In this document: positions 1 to 9,431 of the stretch, in pieces | How positions within the stretch are numbered: position 1 is the stretch's first letter | Layout of the letters: each line of letters opens with the position of its first letter | NCBI GenBank assembly: GCA_002278935.1 | Contig: NCJL01000009.1 | Location: 124,001-188,000, forward strand | DNA length: 64,000 bases | Direction: 5' to 3' | Source of the DNA: Gallionellales bacterium 39-52-133 | GTDB taxonomy: Bacteria; Pseudomonadota; Gammaproteobacteria; Burkholderiales; Gallionellaceae | Notes under the pieces: generated by a model | What the model was told of the DNA's origin: nothing | The model's database searches: none | The model's input: only the letters and a program-made list of their open reading frames with translations | Made by a program: the position numbers and the translations under genes

Positions 1-873
1 GGCGGTGCCTCGGCAAAACCCTTCACCACCCACCACAATGCGCTCGACATGCAGCTTTATCTGCGCATCGCGCCGGAGCTGTATCTCAAGCGACTGGTGG
101 TGGGAGGCTTTGAAAAGGTGTTCGAGATCAACCGCAATTTCCGAAATGAAGGCTTGTCGACCCGCCACAATCCCGAGTTCACGATGATCGAGTTTTACGA
201 AGCCTATCGCGATTACAAATACCTGATGGACTTCACCGAGAAGCTGTTCGCCGAAGTCGCGCGCAAGGTGCTGGGCACCACCGTGGTGAGCTACCAGGGC
301 AAGGAACTCGATCTGGGCAAGCCTTTCCACCGCCTCACGATGAACCAGGCGATCCAGAAATACCATCCGCAATTTACCGCTGCGCAACTGAATGACCGCG
401 ATTTTCTGATCAGCGAACTGGAAGACCTTAAAGCGAAATACCGTGCCGACGATGGCGTGGGAGGCTTGCAGCTGACCCTGTTTGAAGAATTGGCCGAAGC
501 GCAGTTGTTTGAGCCCACCTTCATCATCGACTATCCGGTCGAAGCCTCGCCGCTCGCACGCAGCAGCGACACCAATCCGGCCATCACCGAGCGTTTCGAG
601 TTGTTTATGGTGGGCCGCGAAATCGCCAACGGCTTCTCCGAACTGAACGATCCGGAAGACCAGGAAGCACGCTTCGACGCGCAGGTACTGGCCAAGGAAG
701 CGGGAGATGAAGAAGCGATGTTCAAGGATGCAGACTATATCCGTGCGCTTGAATACGGCCTGCCACCGACGGCCGGTGAAGGCATCGGCATCGACCGCCT
801 GATCATGCTGCTGACTGACAGCGCCAGCATCCGCGACGTTATCCTGTTCCCGCAAATGCGTCCGGAAGCCTGA
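1..873 (+). CDS. lysS: Lysine--tRNA ligase (class II), 3' part only
   Basis: This is the C-terminal ~290 residues of class II lysyl-tRNA synthetase, which charges tRNA-Lys in the cytoplasm. The frame is open from the first base, so the start lies outside the window (full enzymes are about 500 residues). Visible: the class II motif 2 region ([11 protein letters not shown], then [11 protein letters not shown]), the substrate-binding [12 protein letters not shown] segment, and motif 3 ([15 protein letters not shown]) close to the end. The C-terminus FPQMRPEA is typical of LysS. The mscS-like gene starts 9 bases after the stop on the same strand, so the two may be cotranscribed. Confidence 0.97.
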   Translation, partial: GGASAKPFTTHHNALDMQLYLRIAPELYLKRLVVGGFEKVFEINRNFRNEGLSTRHNPEFTMIEFYEAYRDYKYLMDFTEKLFAEVARKVLGTTVVSYQGKELDLGKPFHRLTMNQAIQKYHPQFTAAQLNDRDFLISELEDLKAKYRADDGVGGLQLTLFEELAEAQLFEPTFIIDYPVEASPLARSSDTNPAITERFELFMVGREIANGFSELNDPEDQEARFDAQVLAKEAGDEEAMFKDADYIRALEYGLPPTAGEGIGIDRLIMLLTDSASIRDVILFPQMRPEA

Positions 874-882
874 GCCAGGCAG

Positions 883-1794
883 ATGAAAGCACTGTTGCAA
901 AGCATAGGTATCAATGTTTCCGACAAGTGGCTGGAGCTGCTGCTGCCGTCCAGTCACATTCTGATCATCCTGATTTTGTCGTGGCTGCTGTTGCACGCAA
1001 GCAGCAAACTGATCAGCTCTTTCAAACATTATGTCACCCGCCGCACCCTTGATGCCGGCTCAATCAAGCGCGCCGAAACACTGGCCCAGGTCTTCAGCCA
1101 CGTTTCAACCCTGGTCATTCTGCTGATTAGCGGCATGCTGATTCTGGGCGAACTGGGCATTTCCATTGCGCCGATTCTGGCTGCGGCAGGTGTTGTAGGC
1201 CTTGCTGTCGGCTTTGGCGCGCAGACCCTGATCAAGGATTATTTCAACGGTTTCTTCCTGCTGATCGAAGACCAGATCCGGCATGGCGAAGTGGTCGAAA
1301 TCGGCCAAAACAGCGGACTGGTGGAAGAAGTTACCCTGCGTCATGTCAGGCTGCGCGACTATAGCGGCAGCGTGCATTTCATCCCCAACAGCAGCATCAC
1401 CATCGTTACCAACCGGTCGCGTGATTTCTCCTATTCAGTCATAGACATTGGTGTGGCCTATCGCGAAAATACCGATGAAGTGTATGAGCTGATGCGAAAG
1501 GTGGGCAGCGAAATGCGCACCACTCCGGGTATTATGGACAAGATTGTTGAAGACCTTGAAATCGCCGGCATCAATGATCTGGCCGACTCAGCCGTGATTA
1601 TCCGTTGCCGCTTCAAGGTGCTGCCGCTGGAACAATGGGGCGTGCGCAGGGAATTTCTGTACCGCATCAAAAAATCCTTCGATGCAGCCGGCATAGAAAT
1701 TCCCTACCCGCACCTGACCCTTTATGCCGGGCAGGCCAAACAGGGTGAATCACCTTCCTTCAAAATACAGTCGCAGCCGATGGACATCAACTAG
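883..1794 (+). CDS. MscS-family mechanosensitive channel
   Basis: A 303-residue small-conductance mechanosensitive channel of the inner membrane, expected to open on hypo-osmotic shock. Hydrophobic helices lie near residues 20-42 and 65-90. The third, pore-lining helix (APILAAAGVVGLAVGFGAQ, about residues 95-113) has the Gly/Ala pattern of the MscS pore. It is followed by the beta domain (VEEVTLRHVRLRDYSG, VHFIPNSSI) and an alpha/beta C-terminal domain. The start is 9 bases after lysS, with a weak purine-rich ribosome site (CAGGCAG). It is a short MscS without a large periplasmic domain. The physiological signal is not visible. Confidence 0.9.
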   Translation: MKALLQSIGINVSDKWLELLLPSSHILIILILSWLLLHASSKLISSFKHYVTRRTLDAGSIKRAETLAQVFSHVSTLVILLISGMLILGELGISIAPILAAAGVVGLAVGFGAQTLIKDYFNGFFLLIEDQIRHGEVVEIGQNSGLVEEVTLRHVRLRDYSGSVHFIPNSSITIVTNRSRDFSYSVIDIGVAYRENTDEVYELMRKVGSEMRTTPGIMDKIVEDLEIAGINDLADSAVIIRCRFKVLPLEQWGVRREFLYRIKKSFDAAGIEIPYPHLTLYAGQAKQGESPSFKIQSQPMDIN

Positions 1795-1820
1795 GCAGGC
1801 TTGAATAAAACACTGTTTTA

Positions 1821-1958
1821 TCCACAGATTTCACAGATTTACACAGATTAATTTCTACTCGATTTTGTTGTACCTGCATGTAAAGATATCCAGTCAATTG
1901 AATATTAATAATCCATTCCAATCAGGTTTTATCTGTGTAAATCTGTGAAATCTGTGGA
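1821..1958. repeat. 28-bp perfect inverted repeat (82-bp spacer)
   Basis: The arms 1821-1848 (begins TCCACAGATTTCACAG) and 1931-1958 (ends GAAATCTGTGGA) are exact reverse complements, separated by 82 bases, in the gap between mscS and the htpG 3' end. Each arm is itself a run of CACAGATTT-like units. With the three preceding bases the left arm forms TTATCCACA (1818-1826), a perfect DnaA-box sequence. Similar CACAGATTT inverted repeats are common in proteobacterial intergenic DNA; the function is unknown. Confidence 0.85.
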
Positions 1959-1987
1959 CAAATGTTGTTCAAAGATTTTTAAGCACA

Positions 1988-2022
1988 AAAAAATAGGGCA
2001 GCTAATCGCTGCCCTATTTTTT
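1988..2022. terminator. Bidirectional Rho-independent terminator (mscS / htpG)
   Basis: The stem AAAAAATAGGGCAGC (1988-2002) pairs perfectly with GCTGCCCTATTTTTT (2008-2022) around a 5-base loop. The G/C core is flanked by A on one side and T on the other, so it can terminate both the rightward mscS transcript and the leftward htpG transcript, whose stop is 18 bases away. Confidence 0.9.
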
Positions 2023-2039
2023 ATTCAACATTTATAAAA

Positions 2040-3947
2040 TCAACTGCCGCTCATCTCCAGCATCAGCTGGTTCACCCGCTTCACAAAGCTGGCGGGATCA
2101 TCCAGCTGGCCGCCTTCGGCCAGCAGGGCCTGGTCAAACAGCACCGCAGCCCAGTCGTCGAACTTCTTCTCTTCCACCTTCAGGCGCAACACCACCGGGT
2201 GTTTGGGATTAATCTCAAGGATAGGCTGCGATACCGGCGCCTTCTGCCCCGAGGCCTTCAGCAGCCTTGCCAGATTGGCGTTCATGTCGTGCTCGTCAGC
2301 CACCAGACAGGCGGGTGATTCGGTCAGGCGGTGCGTGACGCGCACTTCCTTTACGCGGCCCGTGAGGCTGGCCTTGATCTTGTCGGTGAGCTCCTTGAAA
2401 TCGCCGGCATCCTTTTCCTGCTCCTGCTTCTCGGCCTCGTCTTCCAGCTTGCCCAGATCCAGCCCGCCTTTGGCGACGGAAACCAGTTGCTTGCCCTGGA
2501 AATCGGGCAAGTTACTCACCACCCATTCGTCCACGCGGTCTGTCAACAGCAGCACTTCTATGCCCTTTTTGCGGAACACTTCCAGATGCGGGCTGTTCTT
2601 CGCGGCATTAAAGGAATCGGCGGTGATGTAATAGATCTTGTCCTGCCCCTCTTTCATGCGGGCTATGTAATCCGCCAGTGACACAGTATTCGCCTCGGTA
2701 TCGGCGTGCGTAGAGGCCAGTCGCATAAGGCCGGCGATCTTTTCCTTGTTGGCATGGTCTTCACCGATACCTTCCTTGATCACCTTGCCAAATTCATTCC
2801 AGAATTTGGCATATTTGTCCTGCTCCTTCGCGGCCAGATCTTCCAGCAGGCCCAGTACTTTCTTGGTACAGCCGGCGCGGATCGCTTCGATGTCTTTTGA
2901 TTCCTGCAAAATTTCGCGCGATACGTTGAGCGGCAGATTATTGGAATCGACCACGCCGCGCACGAAGCGCAGGTAATGCGGCATCAGCTGTGCGGCATCA
3001 TCCATGATAAACACGCGGCGCACATACAGCTTCACGCCGTGCATGGAATCACGGTCCCACAGATCAAATGGCGCTCTGGCCGGGATATACAGCAGCTGCG
3101 TGTATTCCTGGCGCCCCTCTACTTTGGCATGGGTCCAGGCCAGCGGGTCTTCATAATCGTGGCCCACATGCTTGTAAAATGCCTTGTATTCATCGTCGGT
3201 GATTTCATTCTTCGCACGCGCCCACAACGCAAAAGCCTGATTCACCGTTTCTTCCTCGTCCAGCACCACTTGCGCGCCGTCCTTCCATTCTTCCTTCTTC
3301 ATCAGGATAGGCTGCACGATATGGTCGGAATATTTGTGGATGATGCTGCGCAGCTTGGAACCGCTCAGCAGATCGTCCTGGCCTTCCGCGCGCAGATGCA
3401 GGGTAATGCTGGTACCACGAGATGCCTTCTCAACCATCTCGATCACAAACTCGCCACCGCCATCCGATTCCCAGCTCACACCCTGATCGGTCTTTTCACC
3501 GGCACGACGCGTCACCACGGTAACCTTGTCGGCCACGATAAACGCCGAGTAAAAACCCACACCGAACTGGCCGATCAGGTTGGCATCTTTTTGCTGGTCG
3601 CCGGACAGACGCGTAAAGAACTCGCGCGTGCCGGATTTGGCGATGGTGCCGAGGTTGTTGATCACTTCATCGCGGCTCATGCCGATACCGTTGTCGCTGA
3701 TAGTCAGTGTGCGCGCTGTCTTGTCGTAGGCCACACGAATATTGAGATCGGAATCATTCTCGAACAATGCGGCATTGTGCAGCGCCTCAAAGCGCAGCTT
3801 GTCACAGGCATCGGCCGCATTCGAAATCAGCTCGCGCAGGAAAATCTCGCGGTTTGAATACAGTGAATGAATCATCAATTGCAGAAGTTGCTTAACCTCG
3901 GTCTGAAATCCCATGGTTTCGCGGTTGTTGGTTGCAGCAGTGCTCAT
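2040..3947 (-). CDS. htpG: Molecular chaperone HtpG (Hsp90)
   Basis: A 635-residue bacterial Hsp90, the ATP-dependent cytosolic dimeric chaperone. The N-terminal GHKL ATPase is intact: [14 protein letters not shown] (catalytic Glu and Mg-binding Asn), [17 protein letters not shown] and [11 protein letters not shown]. The middle-domain NVSREILQ segment with its conserved Arg is present. The length matches E. coli HtpG, and there is no MEEVD tail, as usual in bacteria. The start is supported by GGAG 8 bases upstream. A sigma-32-type promoter lies just upstream (separate entry), so heat-shock induction is likely. Confidence 0.98.
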   Translation of the reverse strand: MSTAATNNRETMGFQTEVKQLLQLMIHSLYSNREIFLRELISNAADACDKLRFEALHNAALFENDSDLNIRVAYDKTARTLTISDNGIGMSRDEVINNLGTIAKSGTREFFTRLSGDQQKDANLIGQFGVGFYSAFIVADKVTVVTRRAGEKTDQGVSWESDGGGEFVIEMVEKASRGTSITLHLRAEGQDDLLSGSKLRSIIHKYSDHIVQPILMKKEEWKDGAQVVLDEEETVNQAFALWARAKNEITDDEYKAFYKHVGHDYEDPLAWTHAKVEGRQEYTQLLYIPARAPFDLWDRDSMHGVKLYVRRVFIMDDAAQLMPHYLRFVRGVVDSNNLPLNVSREILQESKDIEAIRAGCTKKVLGLLEDLAAKEQDKYAKFWNEFGKVIKEGIGEDHANKEKIAGLMRLASTHADTEANTVSLADYIARMKEGQDKIYYITADSFNAAKNSPHLEVFRKKGIEVLLLTDRVDEWVVSNLPDFQGKQLVSVAKGGLDLGKLEDEAEKQEQEKDAGDFKELTDKIKASLTGRVKEVRVTHRLTESPACLVADEHDMNANLARLLKASGQKAPVSQPILEINPKHPVVLRLKVEEKKFDDWAAVLFDQALLAEGGQLDDPASFVKRVNQLMLEMSGS

Positions 3948-3984
3948 TATTTTCTCCGTTGTATATATGACAGGATGCGCGCTG

Positions 3985-4012
3985 AAATTGGGACAGTTTT
4001 CTGTTTTTCAAG
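3985..4012 (-). promoter_or_regulatory. Sigma-32 (heat-shock) type promoter of htpG
   Basis: Read on the minus strand: -35 CTTGAAA (4012-4006), a 13-bp spacer, then -10 CCCAATTT (3992-3985). The E. coli sigma-32 consensus is CTTGAAA with CCCCATNT at 13-17 bp; only one core base of the -10 differs. It lies 38 bp upstream of the htpG start codon, which fits the known heat-shock control of this gene. Confidence 0.75.
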
Positions 4013-4130
4013 TGCGTCCATATGCCGGATGTAATTACCTTTTCCAGCGGTATAATGAAATCAGTTATTTATTAGCGCTTGCAGCGGCCGCTGTGCCTGG
4101 CCAATACAGAAATTCAACATACTGAAAATT

Positions 4131-4850
4131 ATGATTCCTCCGGACGAGCTGAAAAAAATATTCACCGAAGCCGCTGCTGCAGTGCTTCATGCCTTCAATA
4201 GCGGCAATACCCAGCCGCCCGGCGATGCCACACCGGCGCAATTGATTGATGCAATCAATCAGTTTTTTATCATTTACGAAAAATTGGGCAGCAAACACAA
4301 TGAAAACAGCCTGATCAAGAAAGATGATATCAGCCAGATAGGCGATGAGACAATTAATTGCCTGGTTGAATTGGGCAACTGGGCTGAACGTCTGGGCTTA
4401 TATCAGGAAAAAGCGATGCTGGATGAAATTGCCCTTGCCGCCACCCATTGGGTAATACGCCATCAGGGTGAAATACGCAGTCTGGAAGCAATTGTAAATA
4501 TGCTTGCCACCAAAGCCAATCGCACCAGCGACACCGCTGTATTAAGCGCATTGTTTCATGTGATGCACGATGTCATCGAACAGACTACTCCCGAACTGAA
4601 AAGCGATCCGGACAAATCCGACCCCGCTCGCCCGTGGCGCATGCTCAACTTTAACTATGCAATTGTCGCGACCCGCACCATGAACAAAGAGCTGATGATC
4701 AAGGCATTTGATACTTTGGGACGCAACTTGCCGGAAGATTGCCCGGGATTTTTTGAGGAAGGATTAAAACAGTCGGAGAAGGCCGTATACGGACCTGAAA
4801 TCAAAGCGATGATGGCAGAGTACTTCAAGAAGTGGGCAACGCTGCACTAA
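4131..4850 (+). CDS. Conserved hypothetical protein, helical, cytoplasmic
   Basis: A 239-residue protein I do not recognise as a named family. It has no signal peptide or membrane segment and is predicted almost all helical. The middle (residues about 75-165) has a pattern like helical repeats (LVELGNWAERLGLYQEKAMLDEIALA, read as two short helices; then ALFHVMHDVIE), resembling TPR-like solenoids without a clear TPR consensus. The acidic, Lys-rich C-terminus ends EYFKKWATLH. It stands alone, divergent from htpG and convergent with the HDOD gene. Codon use looks like that of its neighbours. No function is assigned. Confidence 0.75.
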   Translation: MIPPDELKKIFTEAAAAVLHAFNSGNTQPPGDATPAQLIDAINQFFIIYEKLGSKHNENSLIKKDDISQIGDETINCLVELGNWAERLGLYQEKAMLDEIALAATHWVIRHQGEIRSLEAIVNMLATKANRTSDTAVLSALFHVMHDVIEQTTPELKSDPDKSDPARPWRMLNFNYAIVATRTMNKELMIKAFDTLGRNLPEDCPGFFEEGLKQSEKAVYGPEIKAMMAEYFKKWATLH

Positions 4851-4948
4851 ACACAAATTGCTCATTAGTATTGTCTGGCTTGCAGTAATCTGAGCGCCTG
4901 AGGATGATAACGCTCCAGCCTTGCGAATATTAACAGCTAAAATTATTG

Positions 4949-4961
4949 CAAGTAATTGATT
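4949..4961 (-). promoter_or_regulatory. IHF-like site with conserved AT-rich flank
   Basis: On the minus strand AATCAATTACTTG matches the IHF consensus WATCAANNNNTTR exactly. It is preceded by the AT tract ATATTCAATAA that recurs at the other copies in the window. This copy lies between two convergent genes, so it is unlikely to be a promoter element. Confidence 0.5.
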
Positions 4962-5004
4962 TTATTGAATATTTATTGGATTGCGACAGGTCTTTTCAAT
5001 ACCG

Positions 5005-5904
5005 CTAATCAAACCTTGCCAATACCGGCGCACCCTCTTCGTACAGACTTGCCAGTATTTCTTCATTTATCTCAAGCAATTCCATACAGACTTCGCCTGA
5101 TTTACTCCATTCCTGAGATTTGCTTAGCCCCGTGTGATGCTGGAATATATGCTCGGCAAGCTGCGCAATCGCGATCAGCCCGCGTGTCGATGGTGGCAGC
5201 AAAGTTGAATCATTTTTTTGCAGTATGGCATATTCGTGATGCAGGCGAATCCCCGTGCAAATTTCCTCGGGCAGCCACCAGCTTTGAGCCAGCAAACTGC
5301 CGATGACAGCGTGATTGGTCGGACACTGAACCTCCTCAACCTGGGTAAAGCTGAGCGTCTTTTCTTCATTCGCCTGTGCAAGCACATCATGGTAATAGGG
5401 GAAACGGTGCAACAATACCGCAATGCCGCAATCACGGAACAAGCCAAAAGTATAGGCATCATTTGCATGTACCTTGATCCCTATATCAGGGTGTTGTGCC
5501 AGCCATCCTGACAGACGGGCGATACCGGCGGAGGCATCCCAGAAACGCTCCAGCGCCAGTGTAACCGGAAACAGTTTGCGCAGAATCAGCCCGGCAATGG
5601 CGCGGCATGCGACATCCAGCCCCAATATCATCAGTGATTCATTTACCGAACGCACACGCCCGTGGAAGCCAAAATACGGCGAATTCGCAATTGAAATTAA
5701 CCCGCCAGCCAGCGCCACATCGGCACTGATGATACGGGCCAGCAGATTCAGGTCCGGTTCTTCTTTTTCCATCTCGATATGAACCCGGTCCAGAATCGCG
5801 GGGCGCGATGGAATGCCGGTATCGTTTAGCGTGCTTTCAAGCAGTCCCTCGACACGTTTTGATTGAACCGTAGAAACCGCTACCTTGTCATCATTCTTGC
5901 TCAT
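5005..5904 (-). CDS. HDOD domain protein
   Basis: A 299-residue cytoplasmic protein dominated by one HDOD domain (about residues 25-230), a degenerate relative of HD phosphohydrolases used as an output or scaffold module in signalling. Typical elements: GIPSRPAILDRVHIEMEKE (opening helices), ANSPYFGFHGRVRSV and ESLMILGLDVACR. A canonical metal-binding HD pair is not seen (FGLFRDCGIAVLL stands where HDIGK would be). Its ATG overlaps the stop of the upstream GGDEF/EAL gene as ATGA, so the two are translationally coupled and probably act together. Confidence 0.88.
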   Translation of the reverse strand: MSKNDDKVAVSTVQSKRVEGLLESTLNDTGIPSRPAILDRVHIEMEKEEPDLNLLARIISADVALAGGLISIANSPYFGFHGRVRSVNESLMILGLDVACRAIAGLILRKLFPVTLALERFWDASAGIARLSGWLAQHPDIGIKVHANDAYTFGLFRDCGIAVLLHRFPYYHDVLAQANEEKTLSFTQVEEVQCPTNHAVIGSLLAQSWWLPEEICTGIRLHHEYAILQKNDSTLLPPSTRGLIAIAQLAEHIFQHHTGLSKSQEWSKSGEVCMELLEINEEILASLYEEGAPVLARFD

Positions 5905-7202
5905 GAGTGTTCCCTGTCAGTCAGCCATGTGGAGAGCGCCTCAACATCCATTGGCCTCGCATAATAATACCCCTGAATCCCATCCACGCTCAATTCACGC
6001 AATGTTTCCATTTGCTCTTTTGTCTCCACACCTTCGGCGATGACGGTCATGCCCAGATCCTGGCCCAGTTGTACCATGGACTTAACCACTGACATGGAAC
6101 GGCGATCCTGTGGCAAAGTCATCGTAAAAGCACGTCCAAGCTTCATCTTGGTGGCAGGTATATCTTTCAGGTTGGCAAGACAGGAAAATCCGCTGCCAAA
6201 ATTATCAATGGCCAGACTCACGCCAATGTCGCGCGCATTGCGCAAATTCGCCTGCACGGTATCCGACGCATCCATAATCAGCGACTCGGACAATTCGAGT
6301 TCGATTAAATCGGGCTCGACATCCGCCAGAATAATCGCGGCATGCAAAGCCTCTGCAAATCCTGAATCAGACAATTGACCGCGCGACACATTGATGGAAA
6401 CCGTGGTGCCCAGCCCGGCTTTGCTGAGGTGGCGTGCCTGGCGCGTACCTTGCAGCAGGCTCCACTCGCCCAGGCGCACAATCAAACCGCTCTTTTCGGC
6501 AACAGGGAAGAAGCGCACAGGCGCAAGATTTTTACCGTTGACCGTGCAACGCATCAAGCCTTCTACCGACAGAACGTCGCCGTTAAACCCCAGTATCGGC
6601 TGGTAGTGCAATTGCAGACCACCGGTTTCCAGTGCGGTATGCAGCAAATATTCAACTTCCAGATCCTCGCGTGCCTGGATGATACCCATATGGCTGGGCA
6701 CCGGTTCGTTGCCCGAAATCACATAACGGTTGCCGCCCTGCTTTTTAGCTGTATTTTTGGACCAGTCGGCGCGCTCAAGAAACTCGGAAGCACTTTCTTC
6801 CGGTTCCAGCACGGCAATGCCCATGCTTGCTGTCAGGCGAATGCGCAAATCACCCATGGTCAAGGGCGGCTCAATTGCGCGGAGCAATTCGATACCCAAT
6901 TTTTCAGCACCGTCCTGATCAATGTTGGAGGCAAAACAGATAAACTCGTCTGCACCGATGCGACCGATTTCAACATCCCCCTGAATTGTTTCGCGCAAGC
7001 GATCCGCAATCAGCGAAATAATACTGTCCCCGCCATCATAGCCAAAGGATTCATTGATTTGTTTGAAGCGATCCAGATCGATCCATAAAGCCGCCAAAGA
7101 CTGTCCACTTTCTCCAGCTTGCTCGACCAGATTTGATGCCAGCTGCAAACAGCTATAACGCTCGAGAAAACCGGTATTTGGATCGATTTGCATATCTTGC
7201 AT
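5901..7202 (-). CDS. Degenerate GGDEF-EAL protein, probably catalytically inactive
   Basis: 433 residues: GGDEF domain (about 15-165), then EAL domain (about 180-430), with no membrane segment or sensor. The GGDEF signature is GADEF, with no RxxD inhibition site. The EAL signature is VEGL instead of E(A/L)L; DDFGTGYS is IDNFGSGFS, and the usual K-x-D motif is KMKLGRAF without the Asp. Only AEGVET is normal. Loss of these metal ligands points to an effector or c-di-GMP-binding protein rather than an enzyme. The ATG at 7202 was chosen (AGGGG 12 bases upstream) over an upstream TTG. It overlaps the HDOD gene by four bases. Confidence 0.85.
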   Translation of the reverse strand: MQDMQIDPNTGFLERYSCLQLASNLVEQAGESGQSLAALWIDLDRFKQINESFGYDGGDSIISLIADRLRETIQGDVEIGRIGADEFICFASNIDQDGAEKLGIELLRAIEPPLTMGDLRIRLTASMGIAVLEPEESASEFLERADWSKNTAKKQGGNRYVISGNEPVPSHMGIIQAREDLEVEYLLHTALETGGLQLHYQPILGFNGDVLSVEGLMRCTVNGKNLAPVRFFPVAEKSGLIVRLGEWSLLQGTRQARHLSKAGLGTTVSINVSRGQLSDSGFAEALHAAIILADVEPDLIELELSESLIMDASDTVQANLRNARDIGVSLAIDNFGSGFSCLANLKDIPATKMKLGRAFTMTLPQDRRSMSVVKSMVQLGQDLGMTVIAEGVETKEQMETLRELSVDGIQGYYYARPMDVEALSTWLTDREHS

Positions 7203-7508
7203 ATAAATTTTTCCCCTGAATAACTCAAATTCTGGACACTGCAGCAACAAATAATTTCAAGCACTAACACACTGCTTAAATATTACCCTTTACTTATATC
7301 GGCCACAATTTTATTTTCTTTATATTACAGAAGCTTTTAAAATTTTGCTCAACTGTTTTGTTTATGCAATATATGAACATAAAGCCCAATTTTTACCATT
7401 CAAAAATAGCCCACCTGCTCAAGCCGAAGCCAAAATCACTTATACTGCCCAATTTGAATACCGCCACCCTTCCAAAAGTATCATTAACCCCCCAAATTTC
7501 GTCATTAC
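7203..7508. other. 306-bp intergenic region, divergent promoters expected
   Basis: AT-rich DNA between the leftward GGDEF/EAL gene and rightward rsuA. It must carry the promoters of both, but I cannot pick a convincing -35/-10 pair. No hairpin or repeat is seen. Confidence 0.5.
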
Positions 7509-8225
7509 ATGAGTAAACAGCCCCTAGACCGCATCCTTCAATCCCAAGGCTTCGGCACACGAAAATGGTGCCGTGAACTGATTGAGGAGGGTGAAGTAAC
7601 AGTCGCAGATGAGGCCATAAACGATTATCAGGCCGGCTTTGAAACAGACGGTCTGGAGTTCACCGTGTATGGCGAACCCCATCGCTACCGTGAACACCTC
7701 TACATCGCGCTGAACAAACCGGCCAATTATGAATGTTCGCGCAAGCCCAGCCATCATCCAGGTGTACTCAGATTACTACCCGAACAATTCAGCCGTCGCG
7801 ACGTGCAGCCCGTAGGCCGCCTTGACCACGACACCACCGGCCTGCTGCTGATGTCCGATGATGGCTCCTTCATTCATGCGCAATCTTCCCCCAAACGCCA
7901 CATACCCAAAGTGTATGTCGCCGCCACCCATGAGCCGGTCACGCCGCAACTCATCGCCAGGCTGCTGGGAGGCGTCAAACTGAATGACGAGCCCGCGCCT
8001 CTGGCTGCCCTCACCTGCAGCATGCTGGATGAACATCATCTGGAAATCGTGCTGGAACAGGGAAAATATCACCAGGTAAAGCGCATGCTGGCCGCGGCCG
8101 GCAATCATTGCATGGCACTGCGCCGCTCGCAGATAGGCGCCTTGAAACTGGATGAAATGGATTTGGCGGAAGGGGAATGGTGTTATCTGGATGAAGACCA
8201 GCGGGCGCTGCTGGTCTCCGGTTAA
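7509..8225 (+). CDS. rsuA: 16S rRNA pseudouridine(516) synthase RsuA
   Basis: A 238-residue pseudouridine synthase of the RsuA/RluB/E/F group. Residues 1-60 form an S4-like RNA-binding domain (LDRILQSQGFGTRKWCRELI). The catalytic motif VGRLDHDTTGLLLMSDDG (about residues 100-117) contains the nucleophilic Asp. The C-terminal EQGKYHQVKRMLAAAGNH is the form characteristic of RsuA rather than RluB/RluF. Expected role: isomerisation of uridine 516 in helix 18 of 16S rRNA. It is a single gene, convergent with the mscS-like gene 15 bases downstream. Confidence 0.88.
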   Translation: MSKQPLDRILQSQGFGTRKWCRELIEEGEVTVADEAINDYQAGFETDGLEFTVYGEPHRYREHLYIALNKPANYECSRKPSHHPGVLRLLPEQFSRRDVQPVGRLDHDTTGLLLMSDDGSFIHAQSSPKRHIPKVYVAATHEPVTPQLIARLLGGVKLNDEPAPLAALTCSMLDEHHLEIVLEQGKYHQVKRMLAAAGNHCMALRRSQIGALKLDEMDLAEGEWCYLDEDQRALLVSG

Positions 8226-8240
8226 AATATTTGCATTAAA

Positions 8241-9305
8241 TCATCCATCTGATTGGCCCGCCTTGTTGACGAACAAGGTTTGTGTCGGATAGGCAAACTC
8301 AATCCCTTCTTTTTCAAATGCTTCAAAAACCGACAGATTGATCGACTGCTGAATATCCATATAGGTGACGTAGTCCGCACCTGTTACAAAATACACAAAC
8401 TCAAAGTTCAAACTAAAGTCGCCATAGGATGCAAAGTGTCCCCGGTCATAAACTGCCCCCTCCTGGGACACAATAATGTCTTTAACCAATGCCGGGACTA
8501 TTCTTAATTTTTGCGCGGGTGTTTGATATATCAGTCCCAATTTAAAAACGACTCGCCGTTTTTCCATTTTCTTGAAATTATGAACCCGCGAATTGGTTAA
8601 ATCGGTATTAGAAAAAACCAGCTGCTCACCGCCAAGCGCGCGTATTCTTGTCGTTTTGATCCCGACATATTCCACTACGCCCATCTTGTCGCCAACGACA
8701 ATAAAATCACCAATCTCGAAAGGCTTGTCAAAAAATATAACAAAGTAACTGAACAGATCACCCAGCACAGCCTGGGCAGCCAACGCAACCGCAATACCGC
8801 CAATACCCAGACCCGCCACAACCGCCGAAATTTTGACACCCAGATTATCCAGCAGAAACACCAGCGCAAGAACCCAGATGGCAAATTTTATGAGCCCGCT
8901 AATTCCCTTCAGATGCTTTTCTTCCCCCAACGAATCCACCGAGGATCTGATGTATGACTGCAGGCCGAAATTTGCCACCGAAATAATGGCCTTTACAGCA
9001 TAAATGGTGACAAGAACAATCGCGGAAATTTCCAATATTTTTTCAAAACGCTGCGACAACGCAAGTGCATGCAGAGATACAAACAGGATGCCAAAATAAA
9101 GTATTGGAATAACTGATTTTTGAAGTGCACTGACAAGCAAATCATCAAGCAACGATTCTGTTGCTTCTGCCCATTTTTTGAGGCGGTATAAAATCATCCT
9201 CTTGAATACATAAATAAAAACCAGTCCTCCCAGGAACATTCCCAGCGCCAACAAGAAGTCCGACACCGTATTGCCCAAAACTTTATAGCCGAGTATTTCT
9301 TGCAT
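8241..9305 (-). CDS. MscS-family mechanosensitive channel with extra helices
   Basis: An inner-membrane channel of about 354 residues from the chosen start. Four to five hydrophobic helices precede the pore helix (ISAVVAGLGIGGIAVALAAQ), then the beta domain (KMGVVEYVGIKTTRIRA, LVFSNTDLTNSRV) and a C-terminal domain. It resembles YbdG/MscM-like family members more than minimal MscS. The open frame extends to 9404, but GGAG at 9320-9317 supports an ATG at 9305 (11-base spacing); the ATG at 9314 would be only 2 bases away. It is only distantly similar to the other MscS gene at 883. Confidence 0.88.
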   Translation of the reverse strand: MQEILGYKVLGNTVSDFLLALGMFLGGLVFIYVFKRMILYRLKKWAEATESLLDDLLVSALQKSVIPILYFGILFVSLHALALSQRFEKILEISAIVLVTIYAVKAIISVANFGLQSYIRSSVDSLGEEKHLKGISGLIKFAIWVLALVFLLDNLGVKISAVVAGLGIGGIAVALAAQAVLGDLFSYFVIFFDKPFEIGDFIVVGDKMGVVEYVGIKTTRIRALGGEQLVFSNTDLTNSRVHNFKKMEKRRVVFKLGLIYQTPAQKLRIVPALVKDIIVSQEGAVYDRGHFASYGDFSLNFEFVYFVTGADYVTYMDIQQSINLSVFEAFEKEGIEFAYPTQTLFVNKAGQSDG

Positions 9306-9431
9306 TACATCCATCTCTCCATTATTAAAAAGGCCGTTCATATGCGCAGCGAATGCACAGTTTGAAAAACCGCTGTTCAACCATGCCGAATACTCAAATC
9401 TCAAATGCGAACGTCGTACCGTATAAATTTA

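Noticed and set aside
2976..3857. 293-codon open frame on the plus strand opposite htpG
   Set aside because: It lies wholly inside the certain htpG gene, has no ribosome site, and reads as a reversed-frame shadow of a codon-biased gene.
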